From: Talinum fruticosum
Taxonomy: Eukaryota > Streptophyta > Magnoliopsida > Caryophyllales > Talinaceae
Reading direction: 5' to 3'
NCBI GenBank assembly: GCA_021018815.1
Contig: JAITYX010000173.1
Coordinates: forward strand, 49,143-113,142
DNA: 64,000 nt
Made by a program: the position numbers and the translations under genes. The notes under the pieces were generated by a model that had not been told where the DNA came from, made no database searches, and worked only from the letters and a program-made list of their open reading frames with translations. Shown in pieces: positions 31,700 through 43,832 of this stretch. Every line of letters starts with the position of its first letter. The stretch's first letter is position 1.

Positions 31700-32810
31700 A
31701 TGTCTAGGAGAAAAGCTCATCTAATTGGTAGGACTAGGGCCAAGAAGTTGGTTCATGACAACTTCCTAGAGTGAGAGTGGCATCCTCATGATGAATGGGG
31801 CCCAAACAATCTCTTGATAGAAGCTAAGAAATATATGTCTTCACTTGCAATTTCTCCATTGGTGAGCTTCTTGGCTTAATCTTCTATCTTTTCTCAATTA
31901 GGGTAGTACTTCTAATAAAAAATCTTGTTGGATTTTCATCTTGTAGAAGTTTTTATTCGGAGTAGTGGGGCTATACCGAAGTTCATGGAGACTTATAGAG
32001 AAACAAACTACCTCTTGGAGGACATCATGAATAATGTCGGGTTTGGTTCTCTTTTTACCGCTATAAACCATTTGTGACAAAAAAACGTGATCCTATTCAA
32101 GCTATTAGTGAGCGCTTTTGGGATACAACTAACACCTTTTATCTTTCTTTTAGAGAGATAACTATAGCTCCTTTTGATTTTGCTATCTTGTCGAGTTTAG
32201 GCTTCTCGGGGAGCCTCTACTCTATAACCGAAACTTGGATAAACATTGTAATTGTTTATGTCACCTCTTTGGTCTCATGGCCGATACGTTTATTATGGAA
32301 AACTTCTTTGAATACACTCTTCTTTTTATGCTTTTCAAAATGTTGAATTTTGGGCCTTAACACACACCTCAACAATAAGTCCGAGTCGTGCTTGCTCTCA
32401 TTCTATATACATCAATTTTCTCCGGTCAAGCTTCCAAGGTGCAAGTTCACTATTTGGTGAACCTGCATATACTTGTCTCATCAAGGGTTTACAATTTGGT
32501 GTGAGGTATAACAAGCCCGAGAAGGATTTGACAAACTATCTTCCACTATGTGGATTGTGGAAGATCCTTTAGTTATACTCCATTTCTTCTTTTATTACCA
32601 AAATATTTTTATCTTGTATGGATAATAGATCTCACTTATCTTGCAAAAATTATACTCGAGGTTGTGTGAATAGTTTCCTCGCTCGTACCCTGGTTCAAGG
32701 AATCACCCTTCATGCCCGGCCTTAGTATCATGGGCTAAGATCCATCTTCAACATCGCAAAGCTCATGACCTAGGCTTCTTGAGGTCCACTCTCAACCGCC
32801 AAAATTTTCT
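31700..32810 (+). pseudogene. Antisense gene aORF1, PMD family, 5' part (E2)
   Basis: The start MSRRKAHLIGRTRAKKLVHD is followed by a stop, then EWHPHDEWGP and MSSLAISPL at the end of exon 1 (31861). An intron (31862-31946) precedes exon 2. Exon 2 has FWDTTNTFYLSFREITIAPF (32110-32170), the core of the plant mobile (aminotransferase-like) domain, then LSSLGFSG. The rest (32300-32810) is frameshifted but parallels E4. It breaks off at about 32810-32930, where the other part of the gene appears on the opposite strand. It is non-functional. Confidence 0.85.
31862..31946 (+). other. Intron 1 of aORF1 (E2)
   Basis: The donor is ttg|gtgagc and the acceptor is catcttgtag, 85 nt apart. It contains an in-frame stop and is T-rich. 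The E4 copy has donor tcg|gtaaac and acceptor gtcttgtag 80 nt apart, with the interior diverged and the exon flanks conserved. Confidence 0.75.
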
Positions 32811-32952
32811 TCTTCTTCATCGCCTAATTCGCTGCCATAGCCCGACTGTGGTGGGTCCGTGGACTCCGCTGTGGTGGCTAGCATTGTTCTTTCTCAAGGA
32901 ATTATAGAAGAAGGTTTAGAAGGCATATTTTTGGTATCCGGCAGAGGGTGCA

Positions 32953-32959
32953 ATTTATA
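32953..32959 (-). promoter_or_regulatory. TATA box of aORF2 (E2), orphaned
   Basis: On the minus strand agactactataaattgca is nearly the same as the aORF2 promoter of the palindrome arms (aactactataaattgg). The aORF2 coding sequence that should follow is missing, because the inversion junction lies just beyond (about 32810-32930). Confidence 0.6.
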
Positions 32960-33384
32960 GTAGTCTCTAGGTTAAGAGTCCTGCTACACCGCGCCACCGA
33001 AGACCGACGAGCCTTAGCCGCAAGCATGGTCGACGCCGGCCATACAAATCGGTCTAACTTCTTTTTCCGCCCGAGTAATCCTTTGGCCATTTTTTTATGC
33101 TTCGCTTTAGGCCCATTTCGGCCAAGACCTATTATTTGGACCGTGAACTTACAAGTTCCTATTTTCTTTTATATTATTTTCTTTATGGGGGAATAGGGCC
33201 AGTGCAATTTTTTCGATTTGTCTTTGTATTTTTCCTTAGAATTTCTTGCATCATATTAATAAACGAAAGCTTTTTAGATTTGAGTCCTTGCATTCATCCC
33301 ATCTCGCATAGAGTCAAAATGTTACAAAACATTAAAAACAAATGCACCCTACACGAGAGTTGCCTAATCTTCCTCATCGAAGTG

Positions 33385-34550
33385 TCATGAAAGAGATAAT
33401 TATTGAAGCCCTCTAAGATAGACATGGAAAACCAACCATCTCCACTAGCTTGTGAAGCGCTAGCCCCTGGTCCTAAGGAGATTAAGAAGCTCCATGAGAA
33501 GGCCTGCTATAAGACATCCGTTGGATGTCAATCAGGTTTCCATGATGATCAATTGCTTGGAGAGGGGGATGTTCATACAATCTTCGGAAAAGTTAGCCCC
33601 ACACTAGAAGAACTAGGCCCTGCTTCAAAAGCACTCGATGATGTCAATGACGTGAAGAGCATTGGGATGTGCCCACTCTAGCCGTACCACAAGAGGGCAT
33701 TTGATGGCCAATTGAATGCGCTTCGATCACCAAGCCACCAAGGAAGCCTCTTGATGAAGACGATATAGATCAATGCCTTTAGAAATTGATTGAGTGATTA
33801 GCACATTTACTAAAAGCTCAATAAAGTTAGCATTTACACTAACTAAGACTAACCCGGAATGTTTTGGAAAGTCTTTCAGGTGAATAGGTCCCGGATACCT
33901 GTAAGGGCGGACAGGAACCCGATAGATATGGTTCAGGATTCTTCTCGGTTGTACTACAAAATTTATTGCGACGAGCAAGACACTTTTAGCATGCAACTAA
34001 AATTAAAGAGCACAAAACTGTTACCCCTTGACAGTTCTTAGGGAGAGAATGCCCCGCACACTCCTCTTTGAAAATCTCTTAACTTCTTATGTAACCTAAG
34101 GATTCCCGGGCTAGGAGACATCTACATCAAGAGTCGTGATATGGCTATCGTCCGAGTAAAGCTACAAAATGATGACATTAATTTCCATACAAGAAATTTA
34201 ACTCCACAAAAGGAGAAAGAGATGAAAGCTCACTAGTTGAATCATAATCCGCCCCGGATGATAAGCATAGGATGAATACAAATTTTAAAACTGGGTATAA
34301 GCATACCCGGTGGTTCCTTGCTCTTGCTCCAGGTTGACAAAGAGAGGAAAATAAAACATGGTGCTGGGTGGATCGTAAGGAACAAATGGATGCCATGTGC
34401 TATAGCAAATCTGAGGCGTAACTCGCTCGCCAAGGTACCAACGAAACCCAAAAGGACCTTCAATCAAGATCCTTCTTTCGCTCAATTCCCGTGCGACGCC
34501 TTTGTACTTGGAGGGAGTTAAAGTTGGGCCCATGGATTAAAGTTGGCCTG
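33385..34550 (-). pseudogene. Antisense gene aORF1, 3' part (E2)
   Basis: On the minus strand this corresponds to 47180-45976 of E4. The frames show KVLLGFVGTLASELRLRF (34463) against a similar segment in E4 (KVLLDFIGILERGSYLK), then the Ser-rich C-terminal part ending near 33385. It has many frameshifts. 33384-32960 is the aORF1/aORF2 spacer. It lies tail-to-tail with the 5' part at 31700-32810, which shows a local inversion. Confidence 0.7.
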
Positions 34551-34603
34551 CACAAAGAAGAATCATAAGTAGACAAGCTAAAAAAAAATATAACAGCTAA
34601 AAT

Positions 34604-35841
34604 TTGGCACCAACTCGAAAAGATTTTTGTTGTGCCTCGCCTTCTACTAGCTTTAGGGAGAGGAAGTTCACCATTGTAGAACATACTCTCCAGCTTAGTC
34701 TTGAATATCCAACACTAATCGGTGTCATGTCCTCTTGCATGATGATATTTGCGAGAATTTTCTTGTGTCCATATTTTTGGACTGTTTTGTTGTTTCGATT
34801 TTGATCTTATACGTGACAATTCTATTTTCCTATTTGCTAACAGGCGGTCAAGGGCTTGAGCGTAAGTAGTATCGATTGGAGTATAGTCATTACACCTATT
34901 AAGGGCATTGACATCTCGCACCCCTGCTAATATTTCCTAGGTTAGAAGTTCCCTTGTCCTTAGACTAATAGTTACCTCTGTATCGAGTCACGACTTTTGT
35001 GGTCGTCGTAGACAATTGTTCTTCTATCGGCATGCCAAGCATCTCTAAGGGTTAAAAAACTCATGAACGGTAAGAATTTGAGGTGCTAATTGTAGACAAG
35101 CTGAAGGTTCTTCACGATTATTCTAACTTGATCTTTCTCGGAAGGTCGAGTCTACTATGTGGGCAGCCTTTTCCCTCCATCTAAAAAGAAAATCAGTAAA
35201 ACTCTCTTTCTCTCCTTGCTTGATCAACTCCAAGTCTCTATGTGTCATAGGTATATCGGTGTTGTAAGAGTTTTGGTGTAGGAACTCCTTACACAAATCA
35301 TTCCAATTGGTGACCTTAGGTGGGTCAATCGCGTTATACCACTTCATTACATCACTATTGAATGTCCATGGGAAGATGATGTGGTAAGTGTCTTCCGGAA
35401 TGTTCTTAAGAGTCATTGCTCAGAAGAAGTTGTGAACATGATATGGGGATTCTCGGAACCTCGAAACTTGATATCGGGCATGGTGAACTCAGGGGTAGCT
35501 TTCCTTTGGGGATTGAAGTAAATCCCTTATAGTCAAAGTAGTGATCACTCGAACATGGATGACTCCCTTAGCATTTGTTCAATCCGATCTATACGTGGAT
35601 CGGATTAGGATTCATGTTTGGGATTGCCTGGAGGAGATGGTGGGGGTGGAGGACCTCCTAATAATTCTTTTTATTCTCCTTCACCGTTTTTCTTACTACA
35701 CTCAATAGCTTTTAGGATAGCTTTGAGAATGTTAGATATGGACTTTATTTTCTTATCCCGAGCCTCAATCCGGGCTTCCATCTTAGTTAAGGTTTCATTG
35801 AGCAAGGTGATGATGGGAGATGGTTCTAGTGTTCCATCCAT
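34604..35841 (-). pseudogene. gag: Tat-family gag (E2)
   Basis: The start at 35841 gives MDGTLEPSPIITLLNETL, then KMEARIEARDKKIKSISN. The middle frame (35416-35123) reads MTLKNIPEDTYHIIFPWTF through CKEFLHQNSYNTDIP to GEKESFTDFLFRWR. The C-terminus has YHHARGHDTD (about 34720), ending LPLPKAS at 34640. It covers the full gag length with several frameshifts. Homology stops near 34600, where the aORF1 3' part begins in an order that is not native. Confidence 0.85.
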
Positions 35842-37090
35842 TGCGGGTGAATTCCTTTTAGGTACTATCTTACAATGAAAAATAGACTTAATTGGTGTGG
35901 TATGCAATCAGGTAGGTCACACTCGGTGTAAACCTCGAGGTTAGAACGAGTCAGTAGAGCAGGGGGAGATGTGCCGAACTCCTTGTTGATGCGTTCTAAC
36001 CTCTCGGATTCTAACAGTACTCAATGGTAGTAGACGCCCTATTTGTAGCCCAAAGGATGATGTTTAGGACCATGTAAAGGAATACCTCTTTTGGGAGGAA
36101 AGGGACTTAAGCGCAACAATCAAAGAAGCTAACAATGCATTTTATTTGGATGCACGTAAAGAATGTGAAACAAATGAAATGTAATCCAATGATGCTTGTG
36201 ACTTAATTTAGGATGATTTTGTGATTTGTCTAATGTGTAAATGGAATGCATAAATGATTATTCCTAATTGAAGATGAATTTGTTATGGCTAAATGAAAAA
36301 TAAAAAACGTAAATGGACTCACCTAATTTGGGATGAATTTTATTTTGGCTAAATGAAAATGAAAAATGCAAAATGGACTCACGTAATTTGAGATAAATTT
36401 TATTTAAATTTGAGATAAATTTTATTTTGGCTAAATGAAAATGAAAATTCCAAAATGGACTCACCTAATTTGAGATGAAATTTGTTTTGGCTAAATGAAA
36501 ATAAAAAATGCAAACTAGACTCATCTAATTTGAGATGAATTTTATTTTGCCTAAATGAAAATGAAAAATGCAAAATGGATATGTGGAAAATAAAAAGGCC
36601 AAAATCTTATGACTAATTGATCGAAGAGATAAAGGGTTCCCCGGCATGACCCTTTTGGACTGACTGACGGTGACTCGCCTAAACCTTAAACCGCCTTAAC
36701 TAAGAAAGATTTTAGGATAACACGGAAATGCAATTAATGGACCGACCTAAGAAGGAAAGATAAGTTTTTGACTTTTGGCTAGAAATGCACATAATGAACC
36801 GACTCTAGGAAATTTATTATGGTATTTCATTTACACCTATGCAAGGGCCAATCAACATTCTTCACCTATCTCTAAAGGCTCACAAGTAGATGATTAAATC
36901 TAAAACCAATCACACGCCAAGCATGGATATGAAGAGACAAAGGGCCACCTAACAACCAAGGGTCTATGGTCAATTGAGGGTTAAATCTAGGTAGGATACA
37001 TAGTGTCTCATAATCCGAGAATTTAGTCCTCCGTGGGGTGCACGACTGGAAAAGCATGAATTCCTAATGCCTCTTAGTATCTTAAGAAAT
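35842..37090 (-). other. E2 leader with tandem repeats
   Basis: On the minus strand this is the family leader. 36240-36590 holds six to seven units of about 55 bp with the plus-strand core gatgaattttattttggcta, aatgaaaatgaaaaatgc and aaatggactcac. 36600-37090 matches the upstream leader of E1 and E3, with cctttagagataggtgaag on the minus strand near 36880. It breaks off at about 37090, before the primer site and LTR. The reading frame before gag is present but degraded (about 36160-35880). Confidence 0.75.
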
Positions 37091-38096
37091 TCTATTGAAG
37101 GGGCATGCTAGGAAGAAGATGGTCCGGCAATAAGAAGAGGACCCTCAAAGCTTTTTGAGTCTCGAGGAGGAGGTCGACGCCCAAAAGACCGAACACAAAC
37201 ACTAAGTGATGTTTCCCGGTATCCTAAACCAACAGGCTCATTTGTGCCTATACAAACAGTTATCTCAAGACACTTGAATGGATCATTAGGGAGATCCACA
37301 TTAAAGTGGGTAAAAATAGCAGATAGCGAGCCCCGAAAGGAAGAGGCGGTTTCTTCTAATCATTGGGAACATAACCTATCTCGCTCGATGATGAAAGGGA
37401 AGAGGACAACCTCATACCCTTTGAGAATGTCATACGAGTACCTTGAGAACCTTGTTGTTAGGGTTCTCTTTAGAAGGAAAGAAAGAGAACAAAGTTCTCA
37501 TCGGAATAAAACATAAAGGTCCGGCTTCGGACATCATCTAAGTCACGTGAAAAATTCTTTCAGTACTTAGGAACAGCTTATGGCGTATTTGTTAAAGAAA
37601 TCATCTCGCGATTTAATTAAATAGAATTTGGTTTGAGTTTAGGAAGAGAGTTTGAACAACAAAAAGTTTGTGAAGGAGACAGAGGTTAATTTGAATAAGC
37701 TTCCTCGCACAAGCCAAGAGACTACATTGTCTCTCGCAACCATGTTTGTGTAGAACTAAGTGATGAGTTCCGGGTAGATGTAATCATAGAAACACAAGTA
37801 CTTAAAAGTTCATGTATGGTGGATAGGCTTGATCCAAGAAAGTTTCATGGTTAAGAAGAAATTTCTTCAATGTAGTGTCTGAGGAACGACGCATTTTTTA
37901 TCATCAAAAGTGAGTGCCTCGATCCTTAGATGGATCTTTTTAGGATTCTTGGGCTGGATGGTTCTGGTTCAAGCCTTTTTGGTGGCTGAACCTCATTCGG
38001 CTACATTTCCTATCATAGGAATTTTTCGAGAGAAAGACAAAGAAATTTGAGTGAGAGTGAAAGAGGAGGAAAGTTAAAGTTTGAGAGAGAAAAGAG
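37091..38096. other. Single-copy stretch without recognised features
   Basis: This kilobase does not match any other part of the window. It has a 90-codon frame on the plus strand (37244-37516) with no recognisable motif and a GA-rich stretch (38040-38096) just before the E4 LTR. It may be the sequence E4 inserted into, or an unrecognised element piece. Confidence 0.4.
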
Positions 38097-39318
38097 TGTA
38101 CGGACGCTTAAAAGTGTCGTCTCTTATCTCCTTATTTTATTTTGTTGCCCCAATGATGAAATCCCGAGTCTTGTTTAAGGATTTGGATCTCGGACTATGA
38201 TCGATTGGTGCAACATAAGCGAGTAAACCACAAAGAAGCCCTAACACCAAATCAACGACCTTTTGCCTTGGGTCGGTCCATAAATCCCCCTTTTCTTTCG
38301 AGCGATCGAATACGAGGACAAGCCTTCGGGGACAACGGAGTCCAGCGTTATGTACCAAGAAATTCAAAGTTCGGAATACTTCATTTTACTTCTTTCCAAT
38401 CGGATAAGGAGTTGAAGGCCCGACAACGGCATTAAAGCGTTGCATTTCATGATCACGAGCATCAAAGTGCTGCGTTTAAGCTCCACAAGACAGTCCACAC
38501 GAGATTAGGAGCTTTTCCCCTCAAAACAACCTCGTGGCTAGCACCTGCCACCCCGAAGATTTAAGTGAAACGCTATGTTTTGGCTTGGAGAATCCCTTGG
38601 AAACACAATAGGGCACAAAACCTTAGGATTGCCTAGTTGGCCGACATTGTGAACTCGGGCTCTATCCGATTCTATTGCTTCCTTATCTCGGTTCAATCTT
38701 GTGAGATTCTGGCCCAATTTATTTACACCTGCTTGGATGGCCGATCGAGGGCAAACGCTAGGTCATTTGTGACCTAGGTCCTCTCCTATAAATAGAGAGT
38801 CATAACTCTCATTCCCAAACGAGTTTCTTCTATGCGTAATATTGCAGTAAAGCTAACCTGAGCACTCATACCTAAACGTTACTCCGGCAAAATTACTATG
38901 AGCCATTCATCTCTTCTCTACTTATAGCCTTTCAATCCATGCAAAGTGCTAAAGAATATTCGGTTATCTTAATCTTTGGGTAATTATGCAAATGATCTCT
39001 ACTATTCCCTACATAAATAGTTCACAAAAACAGGTTGTTTTTTTTTTGTTTGTTGCCATCTCATCAAGAGATCCATATTAGCAAGGTGAGACAACCCGAG
39101 GGCTACGGTGCAGCCTTCAAACGGTTTATTATTCTTATTCTTTATTTACCGCTTTCCGTATTGTGCATTAAAGAGATGTAATTGTTCTTTTAATTCCTCC
39201 CCGATGTAATCTTTTAGTTTTTCGATTTTCTTTTTTTTTTTTTTTTTTGCTTTCTTTATCGCTTTCTTTACCACTTTCTTTATAGCTTTTCCTTTATTTC
39301 TGTTTGGTTACATTATGT
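38097..39318 (+). mobile_element. E4 5' LTR, truncated at its 3' end
   Basis: It starts tgtacggacgcttaaaag and aligns with the first 1.2 kb of the 3' LTR at 49303. The TATA box is at 38787-38794 (ctcctataaatagagag). At about 39318 it jumps straight to leader sequence (cttagccaaaagtcaaa), so the R/U5 end, primer site and first part of the leader are deleted. Confidence 0.85.
38787..38794 (+). promoter_or_regulatory. TATA box of E4 5' LTR
   Basis: The motif tataaata lies in ctcctataaatagagagt and is shared with the 3' LTR (50002-50009) and E3. Confidence 0.75.
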
Positions 39319-40248
39319 GCGCTTAGCCAAAAGTCAAATTCCTTTTGCTATTAGGGTGAATCCATTTTTTCACTTCCGTGTCGTATTAAAATCTTCTTTT
39401 GATGATTTAAGTACTTACCACCTCCGAAAGGGTCTTACCAAAAGACCCGTTCTCTTTTTGTCATTTAGTATTTCTTTCTTTTACATTCGCATTTTGCATT
39501 TGCATTAGCCAAATAAAACCATCTCGGGTGAGTCCATTTATATTAGCCAAATAAAAATTATCTCATATTAGGTGAGTCGATTTGCATTAACCAAATAAAA
39601 GTCATCTTATATTAAGTAAGTCCATTTGCATTAGTCAAATAAAAATCATCTCATGTTAGGTGAGTCCATTTGCATTAGCCAAATAAAATCATCTCATATA
39701 GGCCTATTTGCATTTATAATTCATCTCCTATTAGGTGAGGCCATTTGCATTCATCTTATATTACGAGAATTCTTTTTTGTATTTTGCATTTAGCCCAAAA
39801 ACAAATTCATTCTCAACTAAGGAAATGCATTATCATTTAGCTAGAATAGAAAACATCTTTTCTTTAAGGGTCAATCATTTAAGTAGTTAGATTATCATCT
39901 CAATTAAGTCATGTATCATATCATCATCGCATTCTTTATGTGAATCCAAACAAAGCATCCTTAGTTTCTTCGGGTCTCGCGATTAAGTCCCTTTCTCCCA
40001 AAAGTGATCTTCTCTCACATGGTCTTAAACCCCACCATTTAGGCCTGCAGAATAGGGAAGTCTTTGGCACCTGAGTATCCTCGGAATCCGAGCTCTAAAA
40101 GATTAGTACGCCTCACCAAGGAGTCTGGCACATCTTCCTTTCATTGTACTCCGCGGAGTACAGGTGGTGCGATAAGCTTCATTGCACACTCCACCGTCTC
40201 GGCCTATTCTTTGTCATAAGACGAGTACCTAGAAAAAGTTCCCTTCCA
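39319..40248 (+). repeat. E4 leader with tandem repeats
   Basis: 39490-39800 holds about seven units of 40-55 bp with gcattagccaaataaaa, then tcatctcatattaggtgagtc. 39930-40190 is the conserved reading-frame region, here closed by stops right after the first codon (atgtgaatccaaac). It leads to the gag ATG at 40249. Confidence 0.8.
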
Positions 40249-41480
40249 ATGGATCCGAACCCAAACCAGTCCCTTAATCTTAGTGTACTTAATAAGAATA
40301 TGGCCAGGGTGGAAACCACATTGAATGATCAAGAAGAGAAAATATCATCTATATCGAGGGATATTAGGACTATCATAAGGGCTATTGAGGACGAGAAGAG
40401 AGATGACGAAGCTGAACGTTTGAGAAGGGAAGAAGCCTTGTCTCCTCCAGGCAGTCCCAAACATGAATCCCCTAAACACGAATCCAAATCTCAACTTGAT
40501 CCCCGTATAGATCGGATGGAATAGATGTTAAGGCGAGTCATCCATGTCCAAGTAATCACTACTTTGATCATAAGTGATTAACTTCAATCCCGAAGGGTAA
40601 TCTACCTCCTAAGTTTACCATGTCCGATATTAAGTTCAAAGGTTCCGAGAATCCCAATCATCACGTACGTAACTTCTTAGGAGCAATGACTCTTAAGAAC
40701 ATTCCCGAAGACACTTACCACATTATCTTCCCTGGACATTCGACACCGATGTAATGAAGTGGTATAATGCGGTTGTCCCACGCAAGGTTGCCAACTGGAA
40801 TGATCTCGTGCAAGGAGTTCCTCCATCAAAAGTCTTATAACACTTATCTATCTCGTTACCCTAAGAGACTTGGAACTAATCAAGCAAGGCGAGAAGGTGA
40901 GCTTCACAGATTTCCTCACCAAATGGAGAGTGAAGACAGCCTACATGGTTTATCGACCCTCCGAGAAAGATTAGGTCGAATCATTGTAAAAATCCTTCAG
41001 CCCAATTACAATCAGCACCTCAAATTCCAACCCATGATGAACTTTTCAACCCTTAAAGATGCTGGTTTGCTGATAGAAGAAAAGTTGTCTACCGCTACCA
41101 CAAAAGTCGTAACGGGTATAGTTATAATTATCACTCCAAGGAAAAGAAAACCTCTAATACATGGAATGCTAGCGAGGGTGCAGATGTCAATGCCCTCAAA
41201 AGGTATACTCACTACACTCCTATTGATACAACCTACACTAAAGCCCTTGACTCGCCTCTTGGAAAAGTGAAAAATCGAATTGCCAATCATTAGAGCAGTA
41301 ATCCGAAAATTGGGATACGGGAATATTTTGAAAATAGCACCGTGCACGAGGGCATGATACCAAACATTGTTGGACATTCAGGAACAAACAAGAAAAGCAT
41401 GTTTCGAAATGGGCAACTACCCTTGCCTACGGGTGCCCGAAACCGAGCAACAACAACAATCCTTTTAGCGGCACCTTAGC
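40249..41480 (+). pseudogene. gag: Tat-family gag (E4)
   Basis: The start MDPNPNQSLNLSVLNKNM is followed by EEKISSISRDIRTIIRAIED, and a stop at 40522. Further on are MTLKNIPEDTYHIIFP (40686) and frames matching CKEFLHQKSYNT and QPNYNQHLKFQPMMNFSTL (about 41000-41050). Near 41350 come YHRARGHDTKHCW-like codons, and the end near 41430 has LPLPTG. Several frameshifts are present, so it is not translatable as one protein, but the order is native. Confidence 0.88.
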
Positions 41481-41749
41481 CATTTTCACCGAACCCACTC
41501 CAGGTCACCGAGATTCGTTAGTTTTTATCCGAGATGTGAATAAGTCTAAAATACTTCTTAGCTTACCTCCATTAGATCCAGAGCTCCAGGAGCTATGGGT
41601 AAGTGATGAAGAAGATGCCTACGAAACAAGAAGTAACAATGACAACAATAGTGACTCTTTCTAGGGCACAAGACCCTTAGAAGAAGAAGACTTTTAGGGA
41701 GATACTAAAAGTCCCGCAATCAAGTACCTTACTAATTCTGGACGACACA

Positions 41750-43611
41750 ATGCACCCCTTGGTCCACAACATGACTCAAGAAACCCTAAAAGAGCCCGAA
41801 GCTACAAAAGAAGAAAACCCAATCCTAAAGCAACTCAAGAAATTAAAAGCCGATATCTCAATCTGGAAATTAATATCTCGCTTCCCGAAACATAGACAAG
41901 CCTTGATTGATGCACACATTAAGATTGAGGTCACTCGGAAACTACGCCAGAGGAAGTGGTAGGATTGGTTAACGGTGAGGATGGAGCTATTACCTTTGAT
42001 CATAAGGATCTCTTAGAGGAAGGCGTTGCACACAACAATGCCCTTTACTTATCCATAACTTGCATCAACAAGTTTGTTCCCCTAACCTTGGTAGACAATG
42101 GATCAACAGTAAATGTATGTCCGTAGAGAACTCGCTAGAAGGTTAGGAATTAGGGAGCAACAACTCTTTAAACAGATTGTCCATCTTCGAGCTTACGATA
42201 ATTCTAAAAGAACAGTCTTGGAAAGAATGACCTTGTCAATCAATATATGGCAAGTAGAAAGGAACATCAAATTTCAAGTCTTAGATATCCTAGCTACCTT
42301 TAATATACTCCTAGGACACCCTTGGTTAAATGATCATCGAGCGGTGCCCTCTACATTGCATTAGAGAGTTAAGATGATCATCAAAGGTCAAGTTATAATT
42401 GTCAACGACAATAACCTTTGTGCCACTATCACTTCTAAAGAATCCGTAGTTGAGATCGAGCACGATGCTAATGACGAGGAACCGTATGGATTCGAGACTG
42501 CCGTTGCCTTAGAAAGGGATGACGCACCTCTTAACTTTAATCCTTATGACAACCTTAGTGACCATTCGATGCTTGGGAAGAAGGGGTATTTTCTAGGTCT
42601 TGCTGTTGGCCGAAGGGCATACTTTCCACCCGTTGAACCCAGTAATAACTACAATTTTCGATTGGGTCGTCGACCTACTACTAAGGAAATAGCTCATGCC
42701 AAGTGGAAAATTCGGACAAAGAGGACTCGCACCACACACAGTCCTCTCTATCAAGCCTTTTCCCTATACTCTAAATGGGTAGTTCCTAAGAGAAAGAGAT
42801 AACTTCGTTATTATGGTTTTCCTGAGCTCTACTATATCGAGGAAAAGGGCATCCTAGTACCCGATTTGGAGAATTTCAATGACTCGCTATATTTTAGAAA
42901 ATGAGGCGTCCTACCTCCTTGAAAGGGGACAGTCTACACCGGACTAGACCAACCTTTGGTCTTCTCTTCGGACAAGAGGGTAACCTAGAAGGGAATTTAG
43001 TGTCGGTACTATCACGAGCTATGTCGCACCCGCAGTTCGATCCTTCGGGTTCATCACCGACGTTGATATTGAAGTATCCAAGCATGACACTTGCATTGAC
43101 GCCGAGGAGGGCCAGGAATTCGCTATCGGCCTAGAAGCGCATCCTCTTTTTGAGCCTAGTACTAAGGCTTGTATTTCTCCTTCTATTATTTCCAATTTGT
43201 TTCCTAATTTTGTCACTTCTAGTTGTGTGTCTTCAACTTCTAATTCCGATGTACTCATTGCTTCATTCAATAAAGTGAACATTTCCGCTTACTTCTTGCC
43301 TCCTCTTGCTTTTAATTATTTTGCCTCTAATGATGAATAAGAAATCCCGAAAGAATTAATAAAAGTTATGGAAGATCATGAAAATAGCTCACCAATAATA
43401 GAGGAAAAAATAACAATTAATCCGGGTCGATTGATCAACCCCAAGAAGTTAAGATCGTGCGAACCTTAGATCTAGAAGAACATAACCAATTTACTTCGCT
43501 TCTTACGAGTTTATAGATGTCTTTGCATGGTCCTATAAAGACATGTCGTGTATAGATTCGAGTATAGCGGAACATGAAATCCCGCTTACGAAGACGTACT
43601 TTGCATGGTCC
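41750..43611 (+). pseudogene. Tat-family protease and start of RT (E4)
   Basis: After a linker, NNALYLSITCINKFVPLTLV leads into the protease signature DNGSTVNVCP (D at 42094), then RRLGIREQQLFKQ, VERNIKFQVLDI and HPWLNDH. A second frame (42374-42802) has KGQVIIVNDNNLCATIT and VVEIEHDANDEEPYGF. From 43425 the residues VRTLDLEEHNQF and the FAWSYKDM motif mark the beginning of the reverse transcriptase region. At about 43600-43649 pol stops and joins the spacer behind pol. The RT core, RNase H and integrase are absent. Confidence 0.85.
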
Positions 43612-43649
43612 TATAAAAATATATAGATGTCTTTGCATGGTCCTATAAA
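43512..43649 (+). repeat. Repeats at the pol deletion junction (E4)
   Basis: The word tttgcatggtcctataaa occurs three times: in the native pre-RT motif (43522-43539), at 43600-43617 and at 43632-43649. Copies one and three also share tatagatgtc just before it. After the third copy the sequence continues as gtatagcat, the spacer next to aORF2. This looks like a deletion with copied filler. Confidence 0.8.
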
Positions 43650-43832
43650 AGTATAGCATAATATGTACTTTTATTTAATAATAGATAAGCCTACTACTTA
43701 CCTGAATACATAGATAATAAAGGGAAAATCATTGCAAGCACACTACTTGTAAAATACTAATAACTTCGTTCCAAAGAGGCAAAACTAAACCTCCTTTTCT
43801 TTTATTCTAAGTTCTATCCTAAGAATCTAACC

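Noticed and set aside
37244..37516. 90-codon frame as a host gene
   Set aside because: No recognisable motif, no clear promoter or introns, and no second copy for comparison.
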